64,000 nucleotides of DNA from Chamaelirium japonicum (lineage: Eukaryota > Streptophyta > Magnoliopsida > Liliales > Melanthiaceae), in the NCBI GenBank assembly GCA_947650365.1, contig OX393550.1:54448879-54512878 (forward strand), in the 5' to 3' direction. Numbering within the stretch: position 1 is the first letter of the stretch; each line of letters opens with the position of its first letter. This document shows positions 9,781 to 22,300 of this stretch, one piece after another. Under the pieces are notes generated by a model. The model was not told where the DNA came from. It saw only the letters and a list, made by a program, of their open reading frames with translations, and ran no database searches. Position numbers and translations under genes: made by a program.

Positions 9781-11417
9781 CAACCTCTACTTTATTGGCT
9801 TCACACTTTATTCTAAGCAAGAGGCAGTGTCCTACTAAGGAGTGGAGATCCATAAGATACAGATGTCACCGTATGCTAGTGCGGTAGGATGTCTGATGTA
9901 TGTGATGGTTTGCACGAGACCTGATTTGGCACAGGCGGTGAGCGTCGTGTCTAGATTCATATCAAATCCAGAGAAGGTTCATTGGCAAGCGGTCAAGTTA
10001 ATCTTGAGGTATTTGAAGAGCAGTGCAGAGAAAGAGATCTTGTTTACCAGGCACAAGATAGAAATTAGTATCATGGGATATTATGATTCAAACTATGCAG
10101 CGGATCTTGATAAGAGAAGGTCTACCACAGGATACGTGTTCACGTGTGGAGGAGGACAAATCTACTAGAGGTCTATGCTACAGTCGGTGACGATGCTCTC
10201 CACTATCGAGGCAGAGTATATGGCTCTAACAGAAGCTGCAAAGGAGACTATCTGGTTGAAGAACCTAACTGACGAATTGGAACTGAGTCAGAACTCAGTT
10301 ACGGTACAATGCGATAGTCAGAGTGCGATTTATTTGGCAAAGAATTTAGTCTTCTATGCAAGAACAAAGCACATCGACATTAGTACCATAGGATCAGAGA
10401 CTGGCTGGATGATAGTGAGATCGAGATCGAGACGATTCACACGGATGAGAACACTTCAGAATTTCTCACAAAGCCAGTCACCAGGGAGAAGTTTGAGCAT
10501 TGCTCAAGCTTGCACCAACTTGCCTCTTGCTAGAGCAGTAGAGAGCACCTCGCCACCTGAGGTGCGATGGAGGCGAGTTGAGACTCGCCAAGGTGGAGGC
10601 TTGCTGGAACGGGAGCATTGGCTAAAAGTTCACCAGGTGGAGTTTGTCGGAGTTTTGGTTTAGCTTCGGTAAAGACGGAATGCGAAGAGAAGCTCTGAGC
10701 GTGCCCGTCAGAAGGCTGGCACCCTAAGCGCCAGCAGTACGGCACCGGTCCCTGGAGGGCGCCATAATCAGGGCCACAACGAGGGTTGGCACCCTGGGCG
10801 CCAACTGTGTGGTGCCCAGTCCCCTGAGGGCACCACCCTCTCGGGTTGGTGCCCTGGGTGTCAGTTTTCGGTGGTTTTTCAATGGGGGCTACAGGATTGG
10901 CACCCTTGGCGGTGCCCTGGGTGCCACTGGACGCCCGGCATGATTTATACGTAGGTTGGACTCGTGGAGGCACAATTTCATGGGGTTTAAATAGGGTTTT
11001 CACTCTAGGTTTTGCAAAAGGAGTTGTCATTGTGTTTGACAGCTCGTTTTAGGATCTTTTTCGGGCTTCTCGCTTATGTTTGAGAGACGATGAAGATCGT
11101 GGATCTTGAGAGGAGATTGATTTCTTTGAGATCCGGTGGAGCAAGGAAGAAGAAGAGGATTGTAAACTCCAAGATCTAATTCCATTCCTTAAAGGACGGT
11201 GACCGACAACCGCAGAGGTAGGGATTTCCGAATGCTTGATCAAATCACTTTGTGTCGTGTGGATTATTTTTTTGCTCTATTTTCTCTGTGATTATTGGAT
11301 CGTTCTTGGTGGATTCAATCATTCTCTTCGGATCGTCATAAATCCAAAAACCCCATATCACTTCCGTGAGCGTGAGGCGGCAGATCGAGACCTCGTCTGA
11401 GGTATTTCGTACCAACA
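9781..11417 (+). mobile_element. Ty1/copia LTR retrotransposon, 3' part (fossil)
   Basis: Coding sequence from 9781 to about 10500 matches the end of copia reverse transcriptase and its RNase H: YASAVGCLMYVMVCTRPDLA, WQAVKLILRYLK, RRSTTGYVF, STIEAEYMALTEAAKE and ARTKHIDI. A polypurine tract (AAGGTGGAGG, about 10590-10600) and an LTR (10602-11417) follow. The upstream half is outside the window beyond the CACTA insertion. The coding part is broken, with a few interruptions. Confidence 0.85.
10602..11417 (+). repeat. 3' LTR of the copia element (816 bp)
   Basis: The LTR starts TGCTGG just after the polypurine tract and ends CCAACA at 11417, imperfectly inverted tips. It contains about three copies of a GGTTGGCACCCTGGGCGCCA-like motif (10720-10930) rich in GGCGCC palindromes. 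The sequence beyond 11417 is the interior of a TIR element also present at 35591-36364, which fixes the right boundary. The other LTR is not in the window. Confidence 0.7.
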
Positions 11418-11791
11418 GATTGCCACCTCGCCATTCACCACCCGACGTCGCCCGGTCGGCCACCAACCATCGTTGCCTACCCCGGCGGTGGGCGACAACA
11501 GGTGGTGGCAAACGAGGCGGCCGGTGGTTAGCGGTAGGTGGTGGACGGTGGTCGATGGGGTGACGATGGGTTTGTCAGCGGTTTGCAGGGGATGGTGGAT
11601 GGCGGCCGACGAGAGAATTAATTTTTGATTTATTTTACTGGTCAATCCAAACAGTCATCCAAAAATAATGTGATACTTTACAGATCAACACAAAATATCA
11701 AGAAGAAAAATCAAATTTACTAATCAATCCAGAAAATTTATTAGTCCACATCCGATTTACTAGCCTTTACTCTGCAGGTCAGAAAAACAAA
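11418..11791 (+). mobile_element. TIR element (MITE-like), copy B, body
   Basis: This is homologous to the right half of the complete copy at 35591-36364. The shared landmarks are GCCGTCCACCACCCGGCGTTG-like GC-rich sequence, GATTTATTTTACTG, TCAAGAAGAAAA and GGTCAGAAAAACAAA. The left half is cut off by the copia element ending at 11417. The right tip was separated by the solo LTR and resumes at 33363-33368 (CAGCCC). It is non-coding as far as I can see. Confidence 0.75.
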
Positions 11792-12739
11792 TGTAATGAC
11801 CGGCACTCCAGTGTGTTTTCGCTCAGACAACCCAGTTTTATTTAAATATAATTTTCATTGCTAGAATAATTGTTTGAATGCATTGCCATAATACTGTTGG
11901 TTGTACTTGAGTTGGATCGATCAATGGGTCCCGGGTCCAGGTCGCGAGGCGAGATTAGAAATGGTGTTTGCTTCATAGCAGGAGTGTATCTACGCTTGAT
12001 TTTAATTGATATAATTAATTAATTCCGACCAACTTGATGCAGGCGCGAGGGGGAGGGCGATTTAATAATATAAAGTGTTTAGTGTCAAGTCCGTCGGACT
12101 CGGCAAGGTTCGCAAGCCGGCATGTCTCGACGCGGCTTGAGTCGAGGCAGTGGCGGACCTAGGATTTTTCCTCAGGGGGGGCATAATTATTAAAAAGTAA
12201 CTACAATCGCTACCTCATAGTCGAAGGCTTCGGCAGGCGGCATGATAGCGTCCCTACCCTTCCTTCGATCGCGCAGCAGAAGGCCTGTTAGGATTTTGCC
12301 TCTAGTGAAGGAGAATTTCGATCGTCGAAGTCATTCGAAAATTTGGAACTATAATTGGCCAACTCGATCAAGGTGCACGGTTTGTAAATAATTGACCATA
12401 TCCTTTTCTTAGCCGGAGGGGGGGGGGGGTATATTTCATACATATCCCCAAAAACCTATAAATAGACTCCGATTCCCACTCGATTCTTATTCACTAAGAG
12501 CCATGGGATGAACTCTATGGGGATGGGTGCAAGTGCGCGGGAGGTGGCAGATCGCGGTAGGTGTCGGCCAGACAGTGGTGGCCCTGGTGGGCGTCGGTGA
12601 CCGGCAAACGGCGAGGTCGAGCTGTGGGTCACCAATACTGGCGGCGACGGGTGGCCCATTTGGCGGTAGGGTGGTGGTTGGTGGCTGTGTGCATCGAAAT
12701 TAGCCCACGGGTCGAACCCGATTTTTACAAAAAAAATGG

Positions 12740-13060
12740 GCCCGCACACAACGGCCCGCATGCGAAACTGGGCCCGCACACAACGGCCCGCATGCGAAAC
12801 TTGGGCCCGCACCCAACGGCCTTCGGGTCGAACCCGACTCGCTCATGCAACTTAGGCCCGCACACAACGGCCCGTATGCGAAACTCGGCCCGCACACAAC
12901 GGCCCGCATGCGAAACTCGGCCCGCACACAACGGCCCGTATGCGAAACCCGGCCCGTACACAACGGCCCGCATGCGAAACTCGGCCCGCACACAACGGCC
13001 CGTATGCGAAACTCGGCCGCGCACAACGGCCCGCGTGCGAACTCGGCCCACGTGCGAACT
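12740..13060 (+). repeat. 32-bp minisatellite in the LTR U3
   Basis: The unit GCCCGCACACAACGGCCCGC plus ATGCGAAACTCG is repeated about nine times with small variations. The 3' LTR has the same array (27665-27960) with at least one unit fewer, so unit number has changed since insertion. A diverged version stands at 55750-55970 in the older element. Confidence 0.85.
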
Positions 13061-13581
13061 CAATTTGCGCGCCATGGCCCGACCCAAAGCAAACGGGTCC
13101 CACCGGACCCGCAACTCGGATACAAAGAGGGGGGCCCACCGGCCCCCCCTTCTTGAAAACCGTGCCCCCTTCCTCATGGAGAGGTGGGGCCGGCCATAAA
13201 GGAAAAGAAAAAGAAAAAGAAAAAGAAAAAAAGAAAAAGAAAAGAAAAAGAAAAGAAAAGGAAAAGAAAAGAAAAAGTCAAAACCGCCTTAATGCGGGGG
13301 AAGGTGGCGTGGACGTCTACACAACCGTAGATCCGCGACGATCCCTCGATCCAACGGACAAGATGACGTTGTGTCGCCATCCGATCCAAAAGTGCAACAA
13401 AAATAACAACTCGATCTTTAAAAGATCGAGTCACATCTAGCCCATAACCACTCCAACTAAAAAGGAGGAAATCGGGTTTGTTTCCCCAAATAAGGGAACA
13501 ACATCTCGATGGTTATGAGGGGAGATATTGGAGGAAACAAAAAGATTTCAGCAATATCTCCCCCAACCGCCCCCCTTTGCC

Positions 13582-13590
13582 TATAAATAG
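13582..13590 (+). promoter_or_regulatory. LTR TATA box
   Basis: TATAAATAG follows a C-rich stretch and precedes a purine-rich leader. The same box occurs at the matching position in the 3' LTR (28491) and, on the minus strand, in the leftmost element (4170-4162). The older element has TATAAATAA at about 56416. This fits the transcription start of the family. Confidence 0.65.
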
Positions 13591-14880
13591 AAGGGGTCGG
13601 GGAAGGCATCAGAGGTCCGAAAGCCGAAGATGAAAGAGCTTCGCAAGAGAAGCTCCAACGCTCGAAGACCGAAGGCTTCACGAGGCACGGCAAGCATATC
13701 CTACGGGAGTCCTTGGCCCTTCAAGTCCTCATCAACGTGAAGACCTTGCACTCGGAGATCAAAGCTTCGACTCCTCGCACGAAGAAGAAAGCGTGGAGAA
13801 GAAGACCCGGAGCCGTCATCACCCGATTGCTCCAACGATCTTCATCAGCTCCGAAGAAGCCATAAGCAAAGGCCGGAGAAGAAGATCGAAGCCGACAACA
13901 CTCGTCGTCTTCAATCAAGGCATCGACTCCTCGCACGAAGAAGAAAGCCGGGAGAAGAAGGCCTGAAGCCGGTGCTACCCCTGCCGCCTTCATCAACCAA
14001 AAGCCGACGCTACAACCGTCGTGCTAAAGCCGGTGCCACACCCGCCGTCTTCATCAACAAAAGCTGACGCTACAACCGTCGCACGAAGATCGGTGCTACA
14101 CCCGCCGTCTTCATCAACGAAAGTCGACGCCACAACCGTCGCACAAGCATCGGTGCTACCCCCGCCGAAAAGCCAAAACCGACGCCACAACCGTCGAGGA
14201 AGCCGGAAGAGTAAAGAAGCCTTGAAGAGGTAACGCCAGTCGTTCGAGAAGAAGATCGAGTCGAAGCTAAAGTCAAAGCCGACGCAAGAAGCCAAAGCAA
14301 ACGCACCGGTAAAGCCCGCGCTAAAGCAACGCACGTGCCAAAGCCAAGCAACTACGACGGTCACGAGCAAAGCACCGCACGTTCTAGCCGATACGACGCG
14401 AAGTCCGGAAGAACTAAAGCATCGCAAGTCTCTACCCGTCTACGTTCAAGCGCAAGCGCCAAAGCAAAGCAAAAGCCAGAGCCACGCCAAAGCTACGCCA
14501 AAGCCGAAAGCTAAAGCCAAAGCTGACGCCAAAAACACGATCGACGCCGCGAACCGACGATCAAGGACGCCGAGGTCGAGCAAGGATCGAGGAAGACACG
14601 AAGACCGAGGAACGAAGCCCAAAGCCTCCCTAGCCGAGAAAGCGCGAAGCACGGACGGGACAAAATCAACGGCGAAAACTCCTTAGCCTCTCAAAAACCC
14701 TCACCCTGTAAAGACCTCTGTCCTGGGCAACCCCTTCAGAGCTCTCGCACGAATACCACGTGGAGACGCGGATCAAAGGGACCCTCCAGAGGATCTCTCC
14801 CACAATCTCCTGATCAAAGAAAATTTGTAATCTCGTGTGATCCGCAATAAAGACGACCCGAATCTTTTTCTGCGACCACA

Positions 14881-14905
14881 GATTTCTGGCACGCCCGGTG
14901 GGACC
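14881..14905 (+). other. Primer-binding region of the central gypsy element
   Basis: Immediately after the LTR end comes GA and then TTTCTGGCACGCCCGGTGGG, conserved in all four gypsy copies of the window (about 2522, 14883, 45197 and 47614). The complementary tRNA was not identified. Confidence 0.65.
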
Positions 14906-14952
14906 TCCTCTCCTTTCATCCGTACGTTTGAAGGAGTTGCTTCAAGTTCGCC

Positions 14953-17900
14953 ATGGCCGGAACGAACGACGATACGTTTGCTCCAACAAGCCTCTCACCT
15001 ATCGCCGAGTCTCCACTACTCCAACACGGCGATCCAGAAAACCCGGTGGATGACATTCCCCCGGTAGTACGGGTCTACACTCGGCGTACTCAAACTCTCG
15101 CGGACTTCTTCACGCCAGAAACTGCTGTCGAAGATGCCCGCCAAGGCGCCAATGAGGCCTTGGTGCACGAAGAAACAAGCCTCAATCCTGGAACATCTGT
15201 CCAGAAATTTGGGGAGGACCAGCCCCAACCCCGAACCCGTTCGGGTTCTCCAGCGGACTTTGCACCTCCCTTGCCGGGGGCAAACATCCGTCATCAAGCA
15301 GAAGCAAGTCAGCGTAACTATGTCTCTGACGACAATGGCGAGAGTGCGGGCATGCAACATCGAGACGTCCTGCGACATCATCCTCCTTCCGCTCTCCAGC
15401 TCCAAGTCATGCAAATGGGTGAACACATGGCTCGGCTCACCCGACTAATGGAAGAGAAGGATCGTCACATCAACACCTTGCTTCAAAGGCTAAGTGCAAG
15501 GGATGCTCCGGCATTCGGTCAACCTCCTGCTTCTCCAGTAGCTGCTCCAGCCCCGTCTCCAACTCCTGCTCCTGTAGAAGGTGGCCCGGCAACACTAGCA
15601 ACTACTCCTGCACTTTCCTCGGCTCCTGTGCCGGTCTCTGTGGCTGCGCAACCTTCAGTGGCAGCAACGATGAATGCCCAGCAAATACAAGCACTAGTGG
15701 CTGACATGATGCGTTCCCACGGCGGTAGTCTACCTCCGATCACGGCAGCATATTCAAAGCCTTACACTACAAGGATCCAGCAGCTGCGCTTCCCTACCGG
15801 GTTCCAGCCACCAAAGTTCCAGCACTTCGACGGGAAGGGGAATCCAAGGCAACACATTGCCCATTTTGTCGAGACTTGCAACAACGCCGGCACATACGGC
15901 GATGAGATGGTGAAGCAGTTCGTTCGCACCCTCAAAGGTAATGCTTTTGACTGGTATGTTGATCTTCCTCCAGGATCCATTGACTGCTGGGATTAGATGG
16001 AAAGAGAATTCCTCAACCGCTTCTACAGTACTCGGCGCATCGTTAGCATGACTGAGCTTACTGCCGTCAAGCAAAGGAAGGACGAATTAGTAATCGACTA
16101 CATCGATCGATGGAGGAATCTCGCCCTGAATTCACGAGACCATTTGTCGGAAGACTCGGCTATCGAGATGTGCACCCAAGGCATGCACTGGGGCTTACTC
16201 TACATCCTCAAGGGGATCAAGCCTCGGTCCTTCGAAGAACTCGCAACTCGAGCCCACGACATGGAGCTCAGCTTAGCAAATCGCGGGGACTCAAAGACCA
16301 AAGACTTCCTGAAGGTGGAAAAGAAAGACAAACCGCCGGCACCCAAATCAAAGCAAGTTAATGTCGCCGACATCGCCTCGGCCTCCAAGCCACTCAAAAT
16401 CAGCGGTAAGTCGGATCAAGAAAAGGGAGCTGCCATACCACCGCCTCCATCTCAAAGGCAGTCGAAGATGACTCTAGAAGAACTTGAGGCCAAAGAGTAT
16501 CCCTTTCCAGACTCAGAAGTCTCCTCCATGTTCGATCAACTGCTACAAGAAAAGATGATCGAGCTTCCTCCTTCAAAAAGGCCCGAACAGATGCATCGAG
16601 TCAACGATCCGCTCTTCTGCAAATACCACCGGCTGGTCAGCCATCCTATTGAGAAGTGTTTCGTCTTCAAAGAGAAGATCATGGCACTCGCAAAGCAAGG
16701 AAAAATCGAGATCGACTCCAGCGACGTTGCAACAGCAAACATGACATCCATCACCTTCGGTTCGTTTCAACCGGTACTCGTTGCTACCCACCAGAGAAGG
16801 CCCAAGTTGCGCATCAATCGCCAAAGGCCAATTGCGAAGTTAGCTCCACCACGGAAGATCTCAAGACGACAGCAGTACGCTCCTAAGCTCGCTGAGAAAG
16901 AAACGTCACTGCCCTGGGGGCAACCGTCGCCTACATCGACGTCTCTCTCAAACAAAGCTATGTCCCAACGGAATCTCCAGACAAGGTACGAGCAAGGAGA
17001 CCCGGAGGTCGGTCTGTTAGGCCAGCCTTCAGGTAAATTCGACTACTACGTCCTCTACTCCAGACCTTCGCCTGTCTCAATAGAAGAAATCGAGCCCACC
17101 GGCTGGGAGTCAGAAGGCGAACCACCAAGGTCCCCAGAGGAGCAAGGCTCCCCGACTCATAGAGAACCCACAAATCTCCAGACAAGGTACGAGCAAGGAG
17201 ACCCGGAGGTCGGTCTGTTAGGCCAGCCTTCAGGTAAATTCGACTACTACGTCCTCTATTCCAAACCTTCGTCTGTCTCAATAGAAGAAATCAAGCCCAC
17301 CGGCTGGGAGTCAGAAGGCGAACCACCAAGGTCCCCAGAGGAGCAGGTCTCCCCGACCCATGAAGGACCTACCACTCCCACTCCAGAGCTTCACCTTGGT
17401 AACGAAGAATCCACTGATAAAGATGCATGGGTCTTGTTGCCTCGCAGACGAAGGCCATGGATGCCAAGAAGTCGCAAGTTCGATCGGGTAACAAGAAAGC
17501 TTCCGAAACGAAGAACTTACAAAAAGAAAAGCAAAGCTCCAGGAAGGAGGGGATTCAAAGTACCGCCAGCAGATCCTGATGATCTCCTCCTGCAAAACCC
17601 CCCGGAACCGGCAACGTTGCAAGAGTTCTTCCCCGATTACTTCCTCCCAGCTGATCAGCTACACGAAGCCTCCTGTTGCATGGTTGAGATTCACGTGGCG
17701 CCAGAAGAAGAAGATAGGATCAAGCCTCCCAAAGAAAGCAACACCATCAACGATGAGGATGATTCCGACAAAGAAAGCACTGCCGCTTACGATGAGGCAA
17801 TTCTACACTTGCCACTTATAGAAGCACTACACCTCCCAGAGAAAGCTCGCCTAGCAATGGCCGAGGCTTTGACAGACCCAGACAGCTACAAAAGAACGAG

Positions 17901-19338
17901 GAAAAAAGCCGAGAAGGATGAAACTATTGTCTCATGTAACGCAGCAATAACCTTCTCAGACGAAGATCTGCAGCTCGGAACACGACTGCACAATCGACCT
18001 GTCTATGTCTCGGGATACATCAACGAGAAGCCGGTAAACCGAATCCTGTTGGATTGCGGCTCCGCCGTCAACATCATGCCTATCCAAACAATGCGCCAGC
18101 TCGGCATCACCACCGACCAGCTCTCACAAAGCCAGCTGGTCATTCAAGGGTTCAACCAAGGAGGACAGTCCACCATAGGGATCATTCGTCTAAAACTCTC
18201 TATCAGTCAGCTTGACACGACGGTTCTTTTCCACGTCATTGACTGTCAAACATCATACCACCTTTTGCTGGGAAGACCGTGGCTGCATGAAAACGGTGTC
18301 GTAGTGTCTACCTGGCACCAATGCCTCAAGTACTACGAGGAAGGTCTGGAAAAGTGCATTGTTGCAGACGACAAGCCATTCAATGAGGCGGAAGCGCACC
18401 TCGCCGATGCCAAATTTTACCAAGCAAGGGACCTTGTTGCAGAAGTCCTTCCAGCTAAAACTCCTCGAACTCAGAAAGATAAAAGTATGGAGCAGGATGA
18501 AGCTCCGCCAATTCCAAATCCGGTACCACCATCTAAGGCGATACACGAAGTCAAAGAAGTGCTAGCGCCTAGACGAAGAATGCGCATCAGCTCCAAGCCA
18601 AGATCCATGAAGCACACTCCATTACCTGCCCAAGCTACGACAGTCTTACGCCTCACACCTCAGTGGCTTCGCAAAGATGAACCACCACCTTTTGCCTCGC
18701 CAAAAGGGATGGTCCAGCCGCTATCGGAAGCTAATGTCATCACTCTGCAAGAGATGACACTGCCACTACCCAGCCTGGGGCAAGCTTCAAGTTCACCAAA
18801 ACCCATCAATCCCTTCGAATCCAGCCAACCCACATTCAAGCCAAAAGGAAGCTGGGGGCAAAATGCCGCCAAGCTGCTGTTCAAAGCTGGTTACGACGAA
18901 GGCAGTGCTGCACATATGAGTACACTCCTGCCAGCTCCAATACCACACGGGATGACTAAGACTCAAGCCCATTTACTCCAGGGTGGCGAGCAGATCCCAC
19001 CAAATCGGCGAGGCATCGGCTCTCGTCAAACCCCGGTGGTCATCAAGATAACAGGAGAGAAGACCTTCACCTCTAACTACATTGAGGTGAAGTTGGTGAA
19101 TGAAGCGGAAGAGGGATCGTCAGCTTCCGATGCACGCTCTACCAATATTCATCCCGGTACAAAGGGCGCCAAAAGAAGGCGATATCGAGCTCGGCGTCGG
19201 ACCGTACCTCAAAAGCAAAAAAAAGAGCGTCAAAAACCAGGCAAGTCAAAATCCCATATCAGTATTCAAAAGACTTGGGCCAATCAGACAAGCAAAGCGA
19301 AGGTCAGTATTCGACCGCTTGGGAAAGCCACCCACTGA
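14953..19338 (+). pseudogene. gag-protease coding region of the central gypsy element (fossil, almost open)
   Basis: It starts MAGTNDD at 14953. It has a proline/alanine-rich N-terminal part, a retrotransposon gag domain at about 15780-16300 (FQPPKFQHFDGKGNP, WYVDLPPGSID, EREFLNRFYS), a linker with an internal duplication, and an aspartic-protease core near 18040 (ILLDCGSAVNIMP) with a later LLGRPWLH. Gag would form the particle and the protease would cleave the polyprotein. It looks almost open, with about one break. The pol region overlaps its end. Confidence 0.85.
16972..17373 (+). repeat. Tandem duplication inside gag, period 201 bp
   Basis: AATCTCCAGACAAGGTACGA occurs at 16972 and 17173, and the two 201-bp units (67 codons) are nearly identical. 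The unit encodes GQPSGKFDYYVLYS and PTGWESEGEPP motifs. The leftmost element carries the same kind of duplication with a 204-bp period. Confidence 0.9.
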
Positions 19339-22300
19339 GGTGAGAAAAATCATTCCCACCCACCCACCCACATTCTTTCAAACTGCCAATGTTCCCAATA
19401 TCATTATGGTCTCTCTTAATCATATCACAATTACCGACTCATCGGTCGACGACACTTCTACTTCGGACGACGAGTTGCCTAGTGCACCGCCAGTCCTCGA
19501 AGAAGGGGGGCAATCTACCGTCGACGATCTGAAAGAAATCAACTTGGGGACACAAGAGGCTCCTCGGCCTACATTCGTAAGTGCACTCCTGACTCCCGAA
19601 GAGGAAGCCGCGTACATCAAGCTACTCCAAGAATACAGAGATGTCTTCGCATGGTCCTACAAGGAAATGCCGGGACTTGACCCCAAGATCGCAGTACACC
19701 AGCTTGCTGTCAAGCACGGAGCTAGCGCCATCAAGCAAGGACAAAGACGTTACCGACCGGAACTGGTACCGCAAATAGAAGGCGAAGTCAACAAGCTCAT
19801 TGAAGCCGGCTTTATCCGAGAAGTTAAGTATCCAACGTGGATCTCCAGCGTGGTCCCAGTCAAGAAGAAGAACGGCCAGATCAGAGTATGCATGGACTTC
19901 AGGGACTTAAACAATGCATGCCCCAAAGATGACTTCCCACTGCCAATCACAGAACTAATGGTGGATGCAACAACAGGCCATGAAACACTAACCTTCATGG
20001 ATGGATCCTCAGGCTACAACCAGATCCGGATGGCGCCCAAAGACGAAGAGCTTACGGCATTCCGCACGCCAAAAGGGATCTACTGCTACAAAGTCATGCC
20101 TTTCGGCTTGAAGAACGCAGGAGCCACTTACCAACGAGCCATGCAAAAAATTTTCGACGATATCCTTCACCAGAATGTAGAATGCTACGTCGACGACCTC
20201 GTGGTAAAATCAAGACAAAAGTCCACACATCTTCAAGACCTCGAGCTAATCTTCAAGCGACTTCGAAGATACCAACTCCGCATGAACCCGCTTAAATGCG
20301 CATTTGGGGTCTCCTCGGGAAAGTTCCTCGGCTTTGTCGTACGCCATCGAGGTATCGAAATAGATCAAACCAAGATAGATGCTATCCTCAATATGCCGAT
20401 CCCGAAAACCGTGCGAGACCTCCGAGGTCTCCAAGGCCATCTAGCATATATCAGAAGGTTCATCGCCAACTTAGCTGGAAAATGCAGACCCTTCAGTCGC
20501 CTCATGAAGAAAGGAGCAGCATTCAAGTGGGATGAAGCTTATCAGGAAGCCCTCCAAAACATCAGGGATTACTTACTCAAGCCCCCGGTTCTGACAGCAC
20601 CAGTTCAAGGAAAGCCATTGGTCCTTTACATCAGCGCCCAGGAGCAGTCCTTGGGGGCACTCCTGGCTCAAGACAACGAGCTAGGCAAGGAAACAGCATG
20701 CTACTATTTGAGCCGCACTCTCATCGGCGCGGAACTAAACTACTCCCCGATTGAGAAGGTCTGTCTGGCGCTCATCTTCGCTACAAAAAAACTGCGACAC
20801 TATATGTTAGCTCACGCCATCAGGCTCATCTCAAAAGCCGATCCGCTCAAATACATCATGTCAAGACCAGTGCTCTCCGGACGTCTGGCCAAGTGGGCTT
20901 TGCTCCTCCTTGAATTTGACATCACCTTTGTCCCTCGTAAAGCGGTCAAGGGTCAAGCTCTCGCAGACTTCCTATCAGAATACCCCCTTCCAGCAGAGTG
21001 GGAACTATCGGAAGATCTCCCAGACGAAGAAGTATTCTGCATCGACATCGCCCCTTCTTGGAAAATGTTCTTCGACGGTGCGGCCAGGCAAGATGTAGCA
21101 GGAGCGGGAGTTATATTCGTCACACCAAACGACGAAGTACTTCCCTTCTCGTTTCTACTATCAGAGCCATGCTCCAACAACAGGGCGGAATATCAAGCTC
21201 TGATCATTGGCCTCGAACTCGCCAATGATATGAAACTTCAAGGGCTCACAATTTTCGGCGACTCTCAACTCGTCATCCAACAAATATTGGGGGCATACGA
21301 GGTCAACAAAGAAGATCTCGTGCCATTGCACATACGAGCCCTGAAACTCCTTGGTATACTCAAAGATGCTTCAATCCAGCATGTCCCCAGAAACCTCAAT
21401 CAGCAGGCTGATGCGCTTGCAAATTTAGCGGCTACACTTCCGTTCCCAGAAAAAAGCCAACTCATCATCCCTATCTGTAAGAGGATGGTAATCACCGAAG
21501 AGGACCTCCCTATGGGGATCCCAGACCAAGTCAACGCAGTACACATTTTCGTGACCGACGAGCTAGACTGGAGACAGCCATTCATAGACTTTCTTGTCCA
21601 CGGAAAGCTTCCTGAAGACCCAAAGCGTAAGGTCGACATTCGCCGGCGATCTCTGAAATTCTTCTACTTCAACAACGAGTTGTACCGTCGAAGCTACGAT
21701 GGTGCGCTCCTGAGGTGTCTTGCGAAAGAAGAAGCGGAAACAGCACTAGAAGAAGTCCATGCCGGGATCTGTGGCTCACATCAGTCCGGGCCAAAGCTGC
21801 ACTTCCGCATCAGGCGGATGGGGTACTACTGGCCCACTATGATCAAGGACTCCCTCAGGTTTGCAAAAAGATGCTACACTTGCCAGCTGCATGGCGACTA
21901 CATCCGTCAGCCTCCGGAACCTTTGCATCCAACCATCGCATCATGGCCCTTCAATGGATGGGGACTCGATATTGTCGGTCCGCTACCCAAGTCATCCAAG
22001 CAGCATCTTTATATCCTGGCGGCAACAGATTACTTCTCCAAGTGGGCTGAGGCAGTACCATTGCGAGAAGTCACCAGGCACTCTGTCATTAACTTCATCC
22101 AAAACGACATCATCTTCCGATACGGCATCCCTCGCTATATCGTTACGGACAACGGGAAGCAATTCAAGAACTCCACTGTCAGCCAATTTTGCGCCAAGTT
22201 CGATATCAAGCAAAGGTGTTCAACCATGTACAACGCCTCTGCCAATGGCCTAGCTGAAGCTTTCAACAAAACACTCTGCAAACTTTTGGAGAAAGTCGTC

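Larger units (their letters stand above)
12686..14880 (+). repeat. 5' LTR of the central gypsy element (2195 bp)
   Basis: The LTR runs from TGTGTGCATCG to ...GCGACCACA. It has a 32-bp minisatellite near its start, a GAAAA-rich purine stretch (13200-13278), a TATA box (TATAAATAG, 13582-13590), lysine/arginine-codon-like repeats (13980-14560) and AATAAA at 14846. It is nearly identical to the 3' LTR at 27613. Confidence 0.93.

Noticed and set aside
12456-13199. Overlapping open frames on both strands in the 5' LTR
   Set aside because: They are translations of the 32-bp minisatellite, which stays open in several frames because of its repeat structure.
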